This document shows positions 1 to 6,363 of a DNA stretch of 33,375 nt, one piece after another. Position numbers and translations under genes: made by a program. The stretch spans positions 20,076 to 53,450 of the forward strand of contig DLMI01000242.1 of NCBI GenBank assembly GCA_002478145.1. Reading direction: 5' to 3'. The notes beneath the pieces were generated by a model that was given only the letters and a program-made list of their open reading frames with translations, searched no databases and had not been told where the DNA came from. Within the stretch, counting starts at the first letter, position 1, and each line of letters begins with the position of its first letter. Source of the DNA: Acidobacteria bacterium UBA7540. GTDB lineage: Bacteria > Acidobacteriota > Terriglobia > UBA7540.

Positions 1-7
1 GATTCTT

Positions 8-27
8 CGCTCCGCTCCGCTGCGCTC
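8..27. repeat. Pentamer tandem tract in a dispersed-repeat-like segment
   Basis: Four back-to-back 5-bp units of the form CGCTC/CGCTG sit just inside the window start, followed by CAGAATGACA. A segment of this type (TTCTTCGCT...CAGAATGACA) resembles intergenic repeats I associate with acidobacterial and some other environmental genomes, but only one copy is seen here, so the dispersed nature is inference. Confidence 0.5.
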
Positions 28-69
28 AGAATGACAGCTCTCACGCTCAGCGTCTGGCGCCGAACCGGT

Positions 70-85
70 GCCCGCCTAGGCGGGC
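70..85. repeat. Perfect 16-bp GC palindrome beyond the GNAT gene
   Basis: GCCCGCCTAGGCGGGC is a perfect inverted repeat lying about 20 bp past the stop codon of the minus-strand acetyltransferase gene. It could fold in the transcript as a stem. There is no T-run after it, so a rho-independent terminator is not supported. A REP-like palindrome is the simpler reading. Confidence 0.5.
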
Positions 86-104
86 GAGATCTGCGCCTGC
101 CTCC

Positions 105-737
105 TCAAGCTCGCTGGAGCTTATGTTGCAGGTGGGCTTTCACTGCTGGCCACTCGGAATCGACGATGCTGTAATAGACCGAATGGCGGATGCGGCTAGT
201 CCAGGTGATGACGTGGTTGCGAAAGATGCCCTCCTCCTTGGCACCGATTCGCAGCAGGGCGGCGCGTGACCGCACGTTGAGAGAGTCCGTCTTGAACTCC
301 ACCCGCAGGCAGCGCCAGGTTTCGAAGGCGTGACGGAGCATCAGGTATTTCGCTTCCGTATTGGCGGCCGTCCGCTGCCACTTCTTTCCCAGCCATGTCC
401 AGCCGATTTCCACGTGACGGTTGGCCCGATCGATGTTTGCGAAGCGAGTGCTGCCGATGGCCCGGCCCGTAGCCCTCGCGATGGTCGCGAACGGAAGCGC
501 GGTCCCCGCCGCCTGCCCCTCGAGCGCCGTCTCGATATAGGTGCGCATTTCATCGGGCGTCCCCACGGCCTGGGGAATCCATCGCCACAGTTCGTCGTCC
601 AGGCCCACCTCGCACAACTGCGCATGATGATGAAGGGAGAGCGGCTCCAGCCGAATGTCCTGCCCCTCGAGCGTCACCGGCTCGACAGCCATCGGCAGAA
701 GGTTGCGATCCACCATCCGCGGAGCTTTGGTCGACAT
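105..737 (-). CDS. GNAT family N-acetyltransferase (RimJ/RimL-like)
   Basis: This 210-residue protein reads as an acetyl-CoA-dependent N-acetyltransferase of the RimJ/RimL (Acetyltransf_3) type. Seen: the opening VTLEGQDIRLEPLS that begins these proteins, a central AIGSTRFANID strand, the HVEIGWTWLGKKWQRTAAN stretch with conserved tryptophans (about residues 108-126), and the segment ending in ALLRIGAKEEGIFRNH, where the 'R.A..RIGA..EG..R' pattern is the family hallmark. The ATG at 737 has GGAGA five bases upstream, so this start is preferred. Family members acetylate protein N-termini or small molecules, and the substrate here cannot be told. It stands alone, read in the same direction as the toxin-antitoxin pair behind it. 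Confidence 0.9.
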   Translation of the reverse strand: MSTKAPRMVDRNLLPMAVEPVTLEGQDIRLEPLSLHHHAQLCEVGLDDELWRWIPQAVGTPDEMRTYIETALEGQAAGTALPFATIARATGRAIGSTRFANIDRANRHVEIGWTWLGKKWQRTAANTEAKYLMLRHAFETWRCLRVEFKTDSLNVRSRAALLRIGAKEEGIFRNHVITWTSRIRHSVYYSIVDSEWPAVKAHLQHKLQRA

Positions 738-788
738 GCGATCTCCAAGATGAGACGGGAGCCCAGAGGGTTCCCCTGCCTCTGACTG

Positions 789-1073
789 CTAGAAGCTTTC
801 CGGCCACCGGCGCGCCGCATGGATAAGAGCAAGAATTTCGACCTGCCGGTGCTTCGTTCGATAAGGGATGATAAAAGGTGTCCCCGTCACTACCAATTCG
901 CGAGTGCCCTCGACCCGTCCCGGGCGGCCGGCATCCGGAAACACCCTCAAGGAATTTACCGCGGCTTCGATCCTGGCGATCATTGCGGATGCAGCACGAG
1001 GATTGTCGGCGGCGACATATTCGTAAGCGTTGTGCAAGTCTTCGAGCGCCAGAGAGGTCCAACGGACTTTCAC
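789..1073 (-). CDS. ParE/RelE-family toxin
   Basis: A 94-residue protein with the ParE plan: an N-terminal VRWTSLALEDL segment (W..A..DL), helices with AYEYVAADNPRAASAMIARI, then LRVFPDAGRPGRVEGTRELVV, PFIIPYR and a C-terminal VEILALIHAARRWPE. These are the family's usual landmarks ('P..GR.......REL.....YIV.Y....'). The start is GTG at 1073, overlapping the antitoxin stop in a GTGA junction, so the two are translationally coupled. ParE toxins act on DNA gyrase and RelE toxins on ribosome-bound mRNA. The sequence favours the ParE side, but the target is not proven. No inactivating lesion is visible. Confidence 0.88.
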   Translation of the reverse strand: MKVRWTSLALEDLHNAYEYVAADNPRAASAMIARIEAAVNSLRVFPDAGRPGRVEGTRELVVTGTPFIIPYRTKHRQVEILALIHAARRWPESF

Positions 1074-1306
1074 TTATGCCACCTGGCAAACGCTTCCTTC
1101 ACTTCCGCATCGCTTGCGAACTTCCCCGCGTCCGCCTGCTTCACCCCTCGCATGATATGCTCCACTTGCCATTGGTGAGCGTCAACGTAGGCCTTGACGG
1201 CTTCATTGAGGACGTAACTGCGGTCACGGTCGATTGCCGCCGCTATGACATCCAGCGTCTTTCTGGTGCCCGAATCCACTCTGAATGTAATCGTCTCTCT
1301 TCCCAT
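1070..1306 (-). CDS. Ribbon-helix-helix antitoxin of the ParE pair
   Basis: This 78-residue protein starts with MGRETITFRVDSGTRKTLD, the beta strand and first helix of a CopG/ParD-type ribbon-helix-helix DNA-binding domain, followed by DRDRSYVLNEAVKAYVD, the second helix. The C-terminal third (about residues 50-78, rich in charged residues and ending EAFARWHK) would be the toxin-binding tail. It lies upstream of the toxin with a 4-base overlap. GAGGAG stands a few bases before the ATG. A promoter with TATAAT lies just upstream, and autorepression by the antitoxin is the usual arrangement in this family (known of the family, not shown here). Confidence 0.88.
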   Translation of the reverse strand: MGRETITFRVDSGTRKTLDVIAAAIDRDRSYVLNEAVKAYVDAHQWQVEHIMRGVKQADAGKFASDAEVKEAFARWHK

Positions 1307-1338
1307 AACTTGCTCCTCTATGGACTGCTAAGCAAGCT

Positions 1339-1366
1339 ATTATAACACACTGCGCGACACTGTAAG
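1339..1366 (-). promoter_or_regulatory. Promoter of the toxin-antitoxin operon
   Basis: Read on the minus strand: CTTACA (-35), a 16-bp spacer, then a perfect TATAAT (-10, plus-strand 1339-1344). It lies about 33 bp before the antitoxin ATG. Confidence 0.6.
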
Positions 1367-1409
1367 ACCACGCGATCATTCCCCAGGTGATCCCTGAGTC
1401 TCGGGTGGT

Positions 1410-1459
1410 GTAGCGCCGCCCTTTAGGGCGGCACGTGCCGGGCTAAAGCCCGGCGCTAC
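1410..1459. repeat. Compound palindrome with GTAGCGC/GCGCTAC ends, copy 1
   Basis: The outer 7-bp arms GTAGCGC (1410-1416) and GCGCTAC (1453-1459) are inverted repeats. Between them lie two perfect hairpins, GCCGCCC-TTTA-GGGCGGC (1415-1432) and GCCGGGC-TAAA-GCCCGGC (1437-1454). The two loop sequences are complementary to each other. The same plan recurs at 7828-7901, and related hairpins at 19729-19774. This is REP-like and has no coding potential. Confidence 0.8.
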
Positions 1460-1463
1460 TTAA

Positions 1464-1526
1464 TTCTGCCTTCTGCTTTCTGCTTTCTGCCTACTCCCTA
1501 TTCCCTGTTCCCTGTTCCCTAGTGCC
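1464..1526. repeat. Nine-unit 7-bp tandem array, two unit families
   Basis: Nine exact 7-base steps: four units of TTCTGCY type followed by five of TNNTCCC/TAGTGCC type. The array ends on the first base of the stop codon of the minus-strand sugar isomerase-like gene. No inverted partner is seen nearby. Confidence 0.85.
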
Positions 1527-2446
1527 TATGGTCTCCCCAGGCCCGTATGGTAATCCCACACAGCGTGGTAATAGCTCATGAAACGCAAGGGTTCGCAACT
1601 CGGCTCGGCAACCTCGGCAAACGTGTAGCGGGCGAAGTTGATGGAGCGCAGCAAGGCGAAGAGTTCGTGCCAGGGATAAGCTTTATCGTCGAGGTTGTTG
1701 ATGTGGCAACTGCGAATCCACGGTTTTAGCAGCTCGAAGCCGTTGCGGACGGAGCCGTTCTCCACGTCCGTAGGATTGGAGTTCCAGCAGGCGCCCACCA
1801 AAGGGTGATTTGCGACCGCGAGGATTTGATGAGCGTTCACCGGAATCTGCGTACCCCCTCCGTGAACTTCCATCCAGATTTCTACGCCATGGTCGCGCGC
1901 CACGTCTCCACACTTGGCGAGAGCGCGGCCGATCTGCTCGAGGGTCTGCTCGTGCGCAATGCTCTCCGGGAACCCGTTGGGGCGGACCTTCACGCCCAGG
2001 CAGCCCAGGTCCTGCGCCAACTCGCACCAGCGGCGCGTTTCTTCGATGTTCTTTTCCACCACCGCAGCGTCCGGCGACTGGTATTCGCATGTCGTTCCCA
2101 GGCTCACGAGCCGCACTGCGGAGTCAGCAAAACGCTTCCTTACTTCCGTGCGGCGCGAACTGCTGATGGAAGGTTCCACCCCGTGTTTATGCGTGGTGCG
2201 CAGTTCTGCCCCTTCAAAGCCCGTTTTCGCGCAATTGTTGATAATGGTCTCGATATCCCAATTGACCGCTAGATTATAAGTAACCAAGCCGAGATGAAAT
2301 GGAGGCGGTGTTCCTGCCGTCTCAGCCGTGGCACGGACGACCGGATTAGCGAGGGCCTCCCCGCTCTTGGCCAATCTAAGGGAAGTGATTCCCGCTGCTG
2401 AAATGATACCTGACTTCAGGAAGTCGCGTCGCTTGGTTCCTGGCAT
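1526..2446 (-). CDS. Tat-exported sugar phosphate isomerase/epimerase-like TIM-barrel protein
   Basis: The reading frame is open further upstream, but the ATG at 2446 is chosen because GGAGGA lies just before it and the protein then begins with a textbook twin-arginine signal, KRRDFLKSG plus a hydrophobic stretch (about residues 4-32). The extra upstream 77 codons are read through a 7-bp repeat array and are not protein. The 306-residue product continues with an AP_endonuc_2/xylose-isomerase-like barrel: FHLGLVTYNLAVNW, GFEGAELRTTHKHG, LGCLGVKVR, VEIWMEVHGGG, GACWNSNPTD, IRSCHINNL and YTFAEVAEP. The glutamates and histidines in those strands sit where the family binds its metal. Substrate unknown; export suggests periplasmic carbohydrate work. 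Expressed divergently from trpG. Confidence 0.85.
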   Translation of the reverse strand: MPGTKRRDFLKSGIISAAGITSLRLAKSGEALANPVVRATAETAGTPPPFHLGLVTYNLAVNWDIETIINNCAKTGFEGAELRTTHKHGVEPSISSSRRTEVRKRFADSAVRLVSLGTTCEYQSPDAAVVEKNIEETRRWCELAQDLGCLGVKVRPNGFPESIAHEQTLEQIGRALAKCGDVARDHGVEIWMEVHGGGTQIPVNAHQILAVANHPLVGACWNSNPTDVENGSVRNGFELLKPWIRSCHINNLDDKAYPWHELFALLRSINFARYTFAEVAEPSCEPLRFMSYYHAVWDYHTGLGRP

Positions 2447-2521
2447 TTTCTCCTCCGTAAATACTGGCAAGACGCTCGTGCTTGCCCGTCTGTCCTTGCG
2501 TCTCGCAAGCCATTTTACGAC

Positions 2522-2625
2522 GATTTTGGATCTTGGATTAGCGTTTCGGGTTTGCCGCTGTCGATGACAGCAACAAGGGATTTTCCTGAATCCAAAATCC
2601 AAAATCCAAAATCTAAAATCCAAGA
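2522..2625. repeat. Facing 7-bp arrays (TCCAAAA family), copy 1
   Basis: Left arm 2522-2542 has three units of GATTTTG type; right arm 2591-2625 has five units of TCCAAAA type. The arms are inverted repeats separated by about 48 bp. The pair fills the divergent region between the sugar isomerase-like gene and trpG. The same unit family recurs as a pair at 22172-22255. Confidence 0.85.
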
Positions 2626-2631
2626 TTCCAC

Positions 2632-2637
2632 TATAAT
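2632..2637 (+). promoter_or_regulatory. TATAAT box directly before trpG
   Basis: A perfect TATAAT follows the right repeat arm. No good -35 box is visible, since that position lies inside the repeat array. Transcription would begin near 2644, almost at the first possible ATG (2646) and 14 bases before the preferred one (2658), so the leader would be very short. Confidence 0.45.
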
Positions 2638-2657
2638 AGCTTTGAATGGGCCGCAAT

Positions 2658-3221
2658 ATGATCCTCGTAATCGACAACTACGATTCCTTCACCTACAACC
2701 TGGTCCAATATCTGGGAGAACTGGGCGCCCAAATGCGAGTGGTCCGAAACGATCAGACCACTGTAGATGAAATCGAGGAGAAACTGCCCGATGCGATTGT
2801 CATCTCCCCCGGGCCGAAAACTCCCAACGAAGCAGGGATCTGCCTGCAGGTGATTGATAAGCTGGCCGGACGTGTACCCATCTTGGGAGTGTGCCTCGGC
2901 CATCAAGCCATCGGGCAAGCTTTCGGCGGCAAGGTCATTCGGGCGCCGGAACTGATGCATGGCAAGACCAGCCAGATCCATCACGACGGCAGAACCATCT
3001 TCGAAGGCCTGCCCAATCCTTTCGAGGCCACTCGTTACCATTCTCTGATCGTGGAACGCGAGAGCCTGCCCGCCTGCCTCGAAATTTCCGCCACCTCGCC
3101 CGACGGCCTTATCATGGGCCTGCGCCACCGGCAAATGAAGGTCGAGGGCGTTCAATTTCATCCCGAATCCATCCTCACCCCATCGGGAAAACAGTTACTC
3201 GCAAATTTCTTGAAGATGTGA
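2658..3221 (+). CDS. trpG: Anthranilate/aminodeoxychorismate synthase glutamine amidotransferase subunit
   Basis: A class I glutamine amidotransferase of 187 residues that supplies ammonia to chorismate for anthranilate (tryptophan) or aminodeoxychorismate (folate) synthesis. Seen: [19 protein letters not shown] at the start, [10 protein letters not shown] at 51-60, the nucleophile in GVCLGHQ (Cys79) and the HPES catalytic pair near residues 168-171. An ATG four codons upstream (2646) is also open, but the family normally begins at [12 protein letters not shown] lysine in the PGPxTP loop is less common than Gly or Cys. No trpE or pabB is next to it, and trpD converges on it from the other side, so TrpG and PabA roles, or both, remain possible. 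Confidence 0.93.
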   Translation: MILVIDNYDSFTYNLVQYLGELGAQMRVVRNDQTTVDEIEEKLPDAIVISPGPKTPNEAGICLQVIDKLAGRVPILGVCLGHQAIGQAFGGKVIRAPELMHGKTSQIHHDGRTIFEGLPNPFEATRYHSLIVERESLPACLEISATSPDGLIMGLRHRQMKVEGVQFHPESILTPSGKQLLANFLKM

Positions 3222-3235
3222 GGTTGGAACGGACC

Positions 3236-3270
3236 GTCAGTTGTCCGTGGTCAGTTGTCCGTGGCCCGTT
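3236..3270. repeat. Five-unit 7-bp array after trpG
   Basis: Five 7-base units begin 14 bp beyond the trpG stop. GTCAGTT and GTCCGTG units alternate, giving a higher-order 14-bp period. The GTCAGTT unit is the same as in the arms around the sucC promoter (4433-4474 and 4711-4738). Confidence 0.8.
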
Positions 3271-3330
3271 GCTTGCGGCAGAAAGGAAAGTGAAGGCTCC
3301 GGACTCTCGCTGAGGATGAAGCACTCTCTT

Positions 3331-3367
3331 CAATGAACCAATGAATCAATGATTCAATGAGTCAATT
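3331..3367. repeat. 8-bp tandem array overlapping the trpD 3' end
   Basis: Four and a half units of CAATGANN with a period of 8, not 7. The trpD stop codon (3346-3348, minus strand) and its last residues lie inside the array. Confidence 0.85.
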
Positions 3368-4422
3368 CGTTCGGTCCTGTTCCGTTGCGTAAAATCCACC
3401 AGGTCTTTGAGCGTCTGAAGTGCGGCGCCGGAGTCAATGACTTCTGCGGCCCTCGCGACTCCCTCGGTGAAGCTTTGAGCCTTCCCCGCCACGACAAAAC
3501 CTGCCGCAGCGTTGGCGAGCACCACATTGCGATGCGGACCGCGCTCGCCTTCGAGGACGCTTCGCAACAACCGCGCGTTGGTCGCCGCATCCCCGCCACG
3601 AAGCTCTGCAAGCGAAGCCCGTGCCAGACCGAACTCCTCCGGCGTCACGTCGCGCGTCCTTACGGCGCCACTCTCGTTCCATGAGAGACGGGTGGGGCCG
3701 GATAGAGTGACCTCGTCGATGCCGTCTGAGCCTGTCACGACGAATGCCCGCTCGGTGCCGACCGCACCCAGCGCGCGCGCCATCATCTCGGTTCGTGAAG
3801 CGTCGTAAACACCGGCCAACTGCACCGATGCTCGCAGGGGATTGGTGAGCGGGCCCAGCAGGTTGAAAACGGATTTTGTTTTCAGGGTACGCCGCGCGTT
3901 CATCACGTGCTTCATGGCCAGGTGCAGGCTTGGGGCGAAGAGAAAAACCATCCCCACTTCTTCCAGGCACGCGGGAATGCGCGCGTGCGGCAGATCGATG
4001 GCAACGCCGAGAGATTCCAGCACATCCGCGCTGCCGCAGCGGCTGGAAATGGAGCGGTTCCCGTGCTTCGCTACGCGGATTCCGCCGCCCGCAGCCACCA
4101 GCGCCGCCGCCGTGGACACGTTGAAGGTGCCGTGGCCGTCGCCGCCGGTTCCGCAGGTGTCCAGCAGGGGCTCTCCACTCCGCCATGCTTCCAGATCGAC
4201 TCCCGCCTGACGCAACCCTTCACTGGCGTGGGCGCGCATGACCTCTGCGAACCCCACCAATTCCTCCGGCTGCTCGCCCTTGTCCCGCAAAGCCGCCAGG
4301 AAAGCGACGATCTCCGCGTCCGGTACGGAGCCCGATAACAACTGCTCCATCACCGCCCGCGCTTCTGCACGGCTGAGGTGCTGGCGAGATTCAAGTTTTT
4401 GGACGGTCTCGAGGATTTGCAT
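3346..4422 (-). CDS. trpD: Anthranilate phosphoribosyltransferase
   Basis: Transfers phosphoribose from PRPP to anthranilate, the second committed step of tryptophan synthesis. The 358-residue protein has the family's normal length and motifs: CGTGGD (90-95), KHGNRSISSRCGSADVLE (119-136) for PRPP/Mg binding, and RRTLKTKSVFNLLGPLTNP (177-195), the anthranilate side. The ATG at 4422 gives the usual N-terminal helical domain. It runs convergently with trpG and has no other trp gene beside it, so the pathway is scattered in this genome. The last residues (IDSLNH) are encoded by an 8-bp repeat array, suggesting the natural C-terminus was replaced or extended by repeat DNA. Confidence 0.95.
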   Translation of the reverse strand: MQILETVQKLESRQHLSRAEARAVMEQLLSGSVPDAEIVAFLAALRDKGEQPEELVGFAEVMRAHASEGLRQAGVDLEAWRSGEPLLDTCGTGGDGHGTFNVSTAAALVAAGGGIRVAKHGNRSISSRCGSADVLESLGVAIDLPHARIPACLEEVGMVFLFAPSLHLAMKHVMNARRTLKTKSVFNLLGPLTNPLRASVQLAGVYDASRTEMMARALGAVGTERAFVVTGSDGIDEVTLSGPTRLSWNESGAVRTRDVTPEEFGLARASLAELRGGDAATNARLLRSVLEGERGPHRNVVLANAAAGFVVAGKAQSFTEGVARAAEVIDSGAALQTLKDLVDFTQRNRTERIDSLNH

Positions 4423-4588
4423 GGCTTCAAAAGTCCGTTGTCAGTCGTCAGTTGTCAGTTGCCAGTCGTCAATTGCAAAAGAGACTCGGAAAAGCTTTGG
4501 CGACCCGATAGCCACCGGCCGCGGCGCACCACCCTGCACCCCCTTCTGTTGCAAACGAACCTGACCCATTGCCAACAGGCGATGCTCG

Positions 4589-4617
4589 TTGCAATTAAGT
4601 CGCGCCTTTTCTATACT
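4589..4617 (+). promoter_or_regulatory. sucC promoter
   Basis: TTGCAA (4589-4594), a 17-bp spacer and TATACT (4612-4617). Transcription would start near 4624, giving a leader of about 125 bases before sucC. The promoter lies between the two inverted repeat arms. Confidence 0.65.
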
Positions 4618-4640
4618 GCCAGATTACAGAGTAATTGCAA

Positions 4641-4678
4641 TCCCGCACTGTCGAAAACGGGCTGTGCCAGGGAATTCC
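4641..4678 (+). promoter_or_regulatory. Candidate stem-loop in the sucC leader
   Basis: TCCCGCAC (4641-4648) can pair with GTGC-CA-GGGA (4664-4673), an 8-bp stem with a two-base bulge and a 15-base loop. The palindrome GGAATTCC (4671-4678) overlaps its end. It lies in the predicted 5' leader. No known riboswitch class was recognised. Confidence 0.3.
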
Positions 4679-4748
4679 GTCCTGAAGAAGCTTGTCAGCG
4701 GTTGTTTGGCAACTGACAACTGACGACTGACAACTGACCACTTCTACA

Positions 4749-5909
4749 ATGAAGATTCACGAATACCAGGCCAAGCAAACACTTGCGAAGTTCGGAGTCG
4801 CCACCCCTCGCGGCGAAGTTGCCTACAGCCCCGAAGAAGCACGTGGCGTGGCGGAGCGCCTGGGCGGCGCCATCGTGGTGAAGGCGCAGATTCATGCCGG
4901 AGGCCGTGGCAAAGCCGGCGGCGTGAAGCTGGCCCGCAGCGCGAATGAAGCCGAGCGCATTGCGAACGAGATGCTCGGAAAAAAACTGGTCACGATCCAG
5001 ACGGGGCCTGAGGGACGCGTGGTGAAGCGGGTTCTGATTGAGGAAGGTCTGGAGGTGGCGCGCGAGCTTTACCTTGGCCTGGTGATTGACCGCACCAGCG
5101 CGTGCCCCGTGTTTATGGCCTCGAGTGAGGGCGGCGTGGAAATCGAAGTGGTGGCCGCCGAGCACCCGGAGAAGATTTTGAAGGAGTTCTTTGATCCTGC
5201 TCTCGGCCTGCAGCCTTTCCAGGCGCGAAAGCTGGCCTTCGGACTTGAACTGGAGGCGAAACTGGTGAATGAGGCGGTGCGCTTCTTTTCCAGCCTCTAT
5301 CAGGCAATGATCGCCACGGACGCTTCACTGGTGGAGATCAATCCTTTCGTACTGACGCGCGACGGCCGCTTGCTGGCGCTGGACGCCAAGATGAACTTCG
5401 ATGATAACGCCCTTTACCGCCACAAGGACATCCGCGAGCTGCGCGACCTGGATGAGGAAGACCCGCTCGAGGTGAAAGCCTCGAGTTACAGCTTGAACTA
5501 CATCCGCCTGGACGGCAACGTGGGCTGCATGGTGAACGGCGCAGGCCTCGCCATGGCCACCATGGACATCATTCAATACGCCGGTGGGCGCCCGGCCAAC
5601 TTCCTGGATGTGGGTGGCGGCGCGAGCGAAGAACAGGTTCGCCGGGGTTTCGAGATTATACTGAGCGATGCCAACGTCCGCGCCGTGCTCATCAACATCT
5701 TCGGCGGCATCATGCGTTGCGATATCGTCGCGAACGGCGTGGTGGCGGCGGTGAAAAGCCTAGGCATTAAGGCGCCGGTGGTGATTCGCCTGGAAGGCAC
5801 TAACGTCGAGCTGGGCCAGAAAATTCTGCGCGATTCGGGACTGAACTTCACCGTCGCCAGCGGCATGAAGGATGCGGCGGAGAAGGTCGTGGCGCTGGCC
5901 GTGAAATAG
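4749..5909 (+). CDS. sucC: Succinyl-CoA synthetase (ADP/GDP-forming) beta subunit
   Basis: The beta subunit pairs with SucD to convert succinyl-CoA, phosphate and NDP to succinate, CoA and NTP in the citric acid cycle. At 386 residues it has the normal length. Seen: [17 protein letters not shown] at the start, the ATP-grasp segment [15 protein letters not shown] (46-60), [19 protein letters not shown] with metal-binding residues, and the C-terminal [15 protein letters not shown] / [10 protein letters not shown] segment of the ligase-CoA domain. No Shine-Dalgarno is visible before the ATG because a 7-bp repeat arm ends 10 bases upstream. It is normally followed directly by sucD; here about 450 bp carrying the IVP-type gene separates the two. 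Confidence 0.97.
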   Translation: MKIHEYQAKQTLAKFGVATPRGEVAYSPEEARGVAERLGGAIVVKAQIHAGGRGKAGGVKLARSANEAERIANEMLGKKLVTIQTGPEGRVVKRVLIEEGLEVARELYLGLVIDRTSACPVFMASSEGGVEIEVVAAEHPEKILKEFFDPALGLQPFQARKLAFGLELEAKLVNEAVRFFSSLYQAMIATDASLVEINPFVLTRDGRLLALDAKMNFDDNALYRHKDIRELRDLDEEDPLEVKASSYSLNYIRLDGNVGCMVNGAGLAMATMDIIQYAGGRPANFLDVGGGASEEQVRRGFEIILSDANVRAVLINIFGGIMRCDIVANGVVAAVKSLGIKAPVVIRLEGTNVELGQKILRDSGLNFTVASGMKDAAEKVVALAVK

Positions 5910-5910
5910 A

Positions 5911-5944
5911 CCATTGGTGATTCGCGATTTGTGATTTGTGATAG
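5911..5944. repeat. Left inverted 7-bp array of the IVP element
   Basis: Four units of GTGATTT type (5917-5944) preceded by CATTGG. The arm begins just after the sucC stop and includes the GTG codon that opens the IVP reading frame. It matches the reverse complement of the right arm at about 26 of 33 positions, including runs of 9 and 11 identical bases. Confidence 0.85.
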
Positions 5945-5961
5945 GCACTGCCAGCACCCGA

Positions 5962-6318
5962 ATGGTATCCAGTCCGGAAGAATTGCGGCAAAGGACCAAA
6001 CAGTTTGCCTTGCGGATTATCAAGCTGTTTCGTGCTTTGCCAAAGACGGAAGAGGCGCGCGTCTTGGGCAAGCAACTGCTCCGCTCAGGGACTGCGGTAG
6101 CAGCCAACTACCGGAGTGCATGCAGGGCCAGGTCGCGGGCTGACTTTGTCTCGAAGCTCGGTATAACCGTAGAAGAGGCCGATGAGACGGCGTTTTGGTT
6201 GGAGTTGCTCATCGACGCGAGCATTGTTTCGAGGGGCAGATTGGAAAACTTACTGACTGAGGCAAACGAACTGGTGCGCATCTTTGCAGCGTCGCGGGCA
6301 ACCGCGAAGGCGCGCTGA
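5962..6318 (+). CDS. Four-helix-bundle protein of the 23S rRNA intervening-sequence type
   Basis: A 118-residue all-helical protein. The conserved stretches LLRSGTAVAANYRSACRARS (about 40-59) and DFVSKLGITVEEADETAFWLELL (about 61-83) are those of the S23/IVP four-helix-bundle family (TIGR02436), known from ORFs inside 23S rRNA intervening sequences of Leptospira and Coxiella and structurally related to Avd of diversity-generating retroelements. The family has a basic surface thought to bind nucleic acid; its function is unresolved. The ATG at 5962 is preferred over a GTG at 5938 inside the repeat arm. The stop codon is directly followed by the right repeat arm, so the gene fills the loop of a potential stem. 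It splits sucC from sucD. Confidence 0.9.
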   Translation: MVSSPEELRQRTKQFALRIIKLFRALPKTEEARVLGKQLLRSGTAVAANYRSACRARSRADFVSKLGITVEEADETAFWLELLIDASIVSRGRLENLLTEANELVRIFAASRATAKAR

Positions 6319-6353
6319 GCAATCACCAATCACAAATCAGCGATCACCAATAG
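6319..6353. repeat. Right inverted 7-bp array of the IVP element
   Basis: Five units of CCAATCA type starting on the base after the IVP stop codon and ending 10 bp before the sucD ATG. It is the inverted partner of 5911-5944. Confidence 0.85.
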
Positions 6354-6363
6354 CTGGGTACCT

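Larger units (their letters stand above)
4433..4738. repeat. ORF-less 306-bp segment bounded by inverted 7-bp arrays
   Basis: The left arm (4433-4474, six units of GTCAGTT type) and right arm (4711-4738, four units of AACTGAC type) are inverted repeats. Over the best 32 columns only one base differs. The enclosed roughly 240 bp has no convincing ORF and holds the sucC promoter. The segment starts 10 bp from the trpD start codon and ends 10 bp before the sucC ATG. Confidence 0.85.

Noticed and set aside
1464..1526. CRISPR array
   Set aside because: Units of 7 bp with no spacers and no cas genes; these are plain tandem repeats.
2447..2677. N-terminal extension of the sugar isomerase-like protein to 2677
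   Set aside because: The extra residues are read through the 7-bp repeat arrays. The twin-arginine start at 2446 with GGAGGA is clearly better.
4618..4748. Known riboswitch before sucC
   Set aside because: No consensus of a riboswitch class I know (e.g. cobalamin) could be matched; only a simple stem-loop is seen.
5911..6353. Diversity-generating retroelement (the IVP fold resembles Avd)
   Set aside because: No reverse transcriptase and no template/variable repeat pair is in the window.
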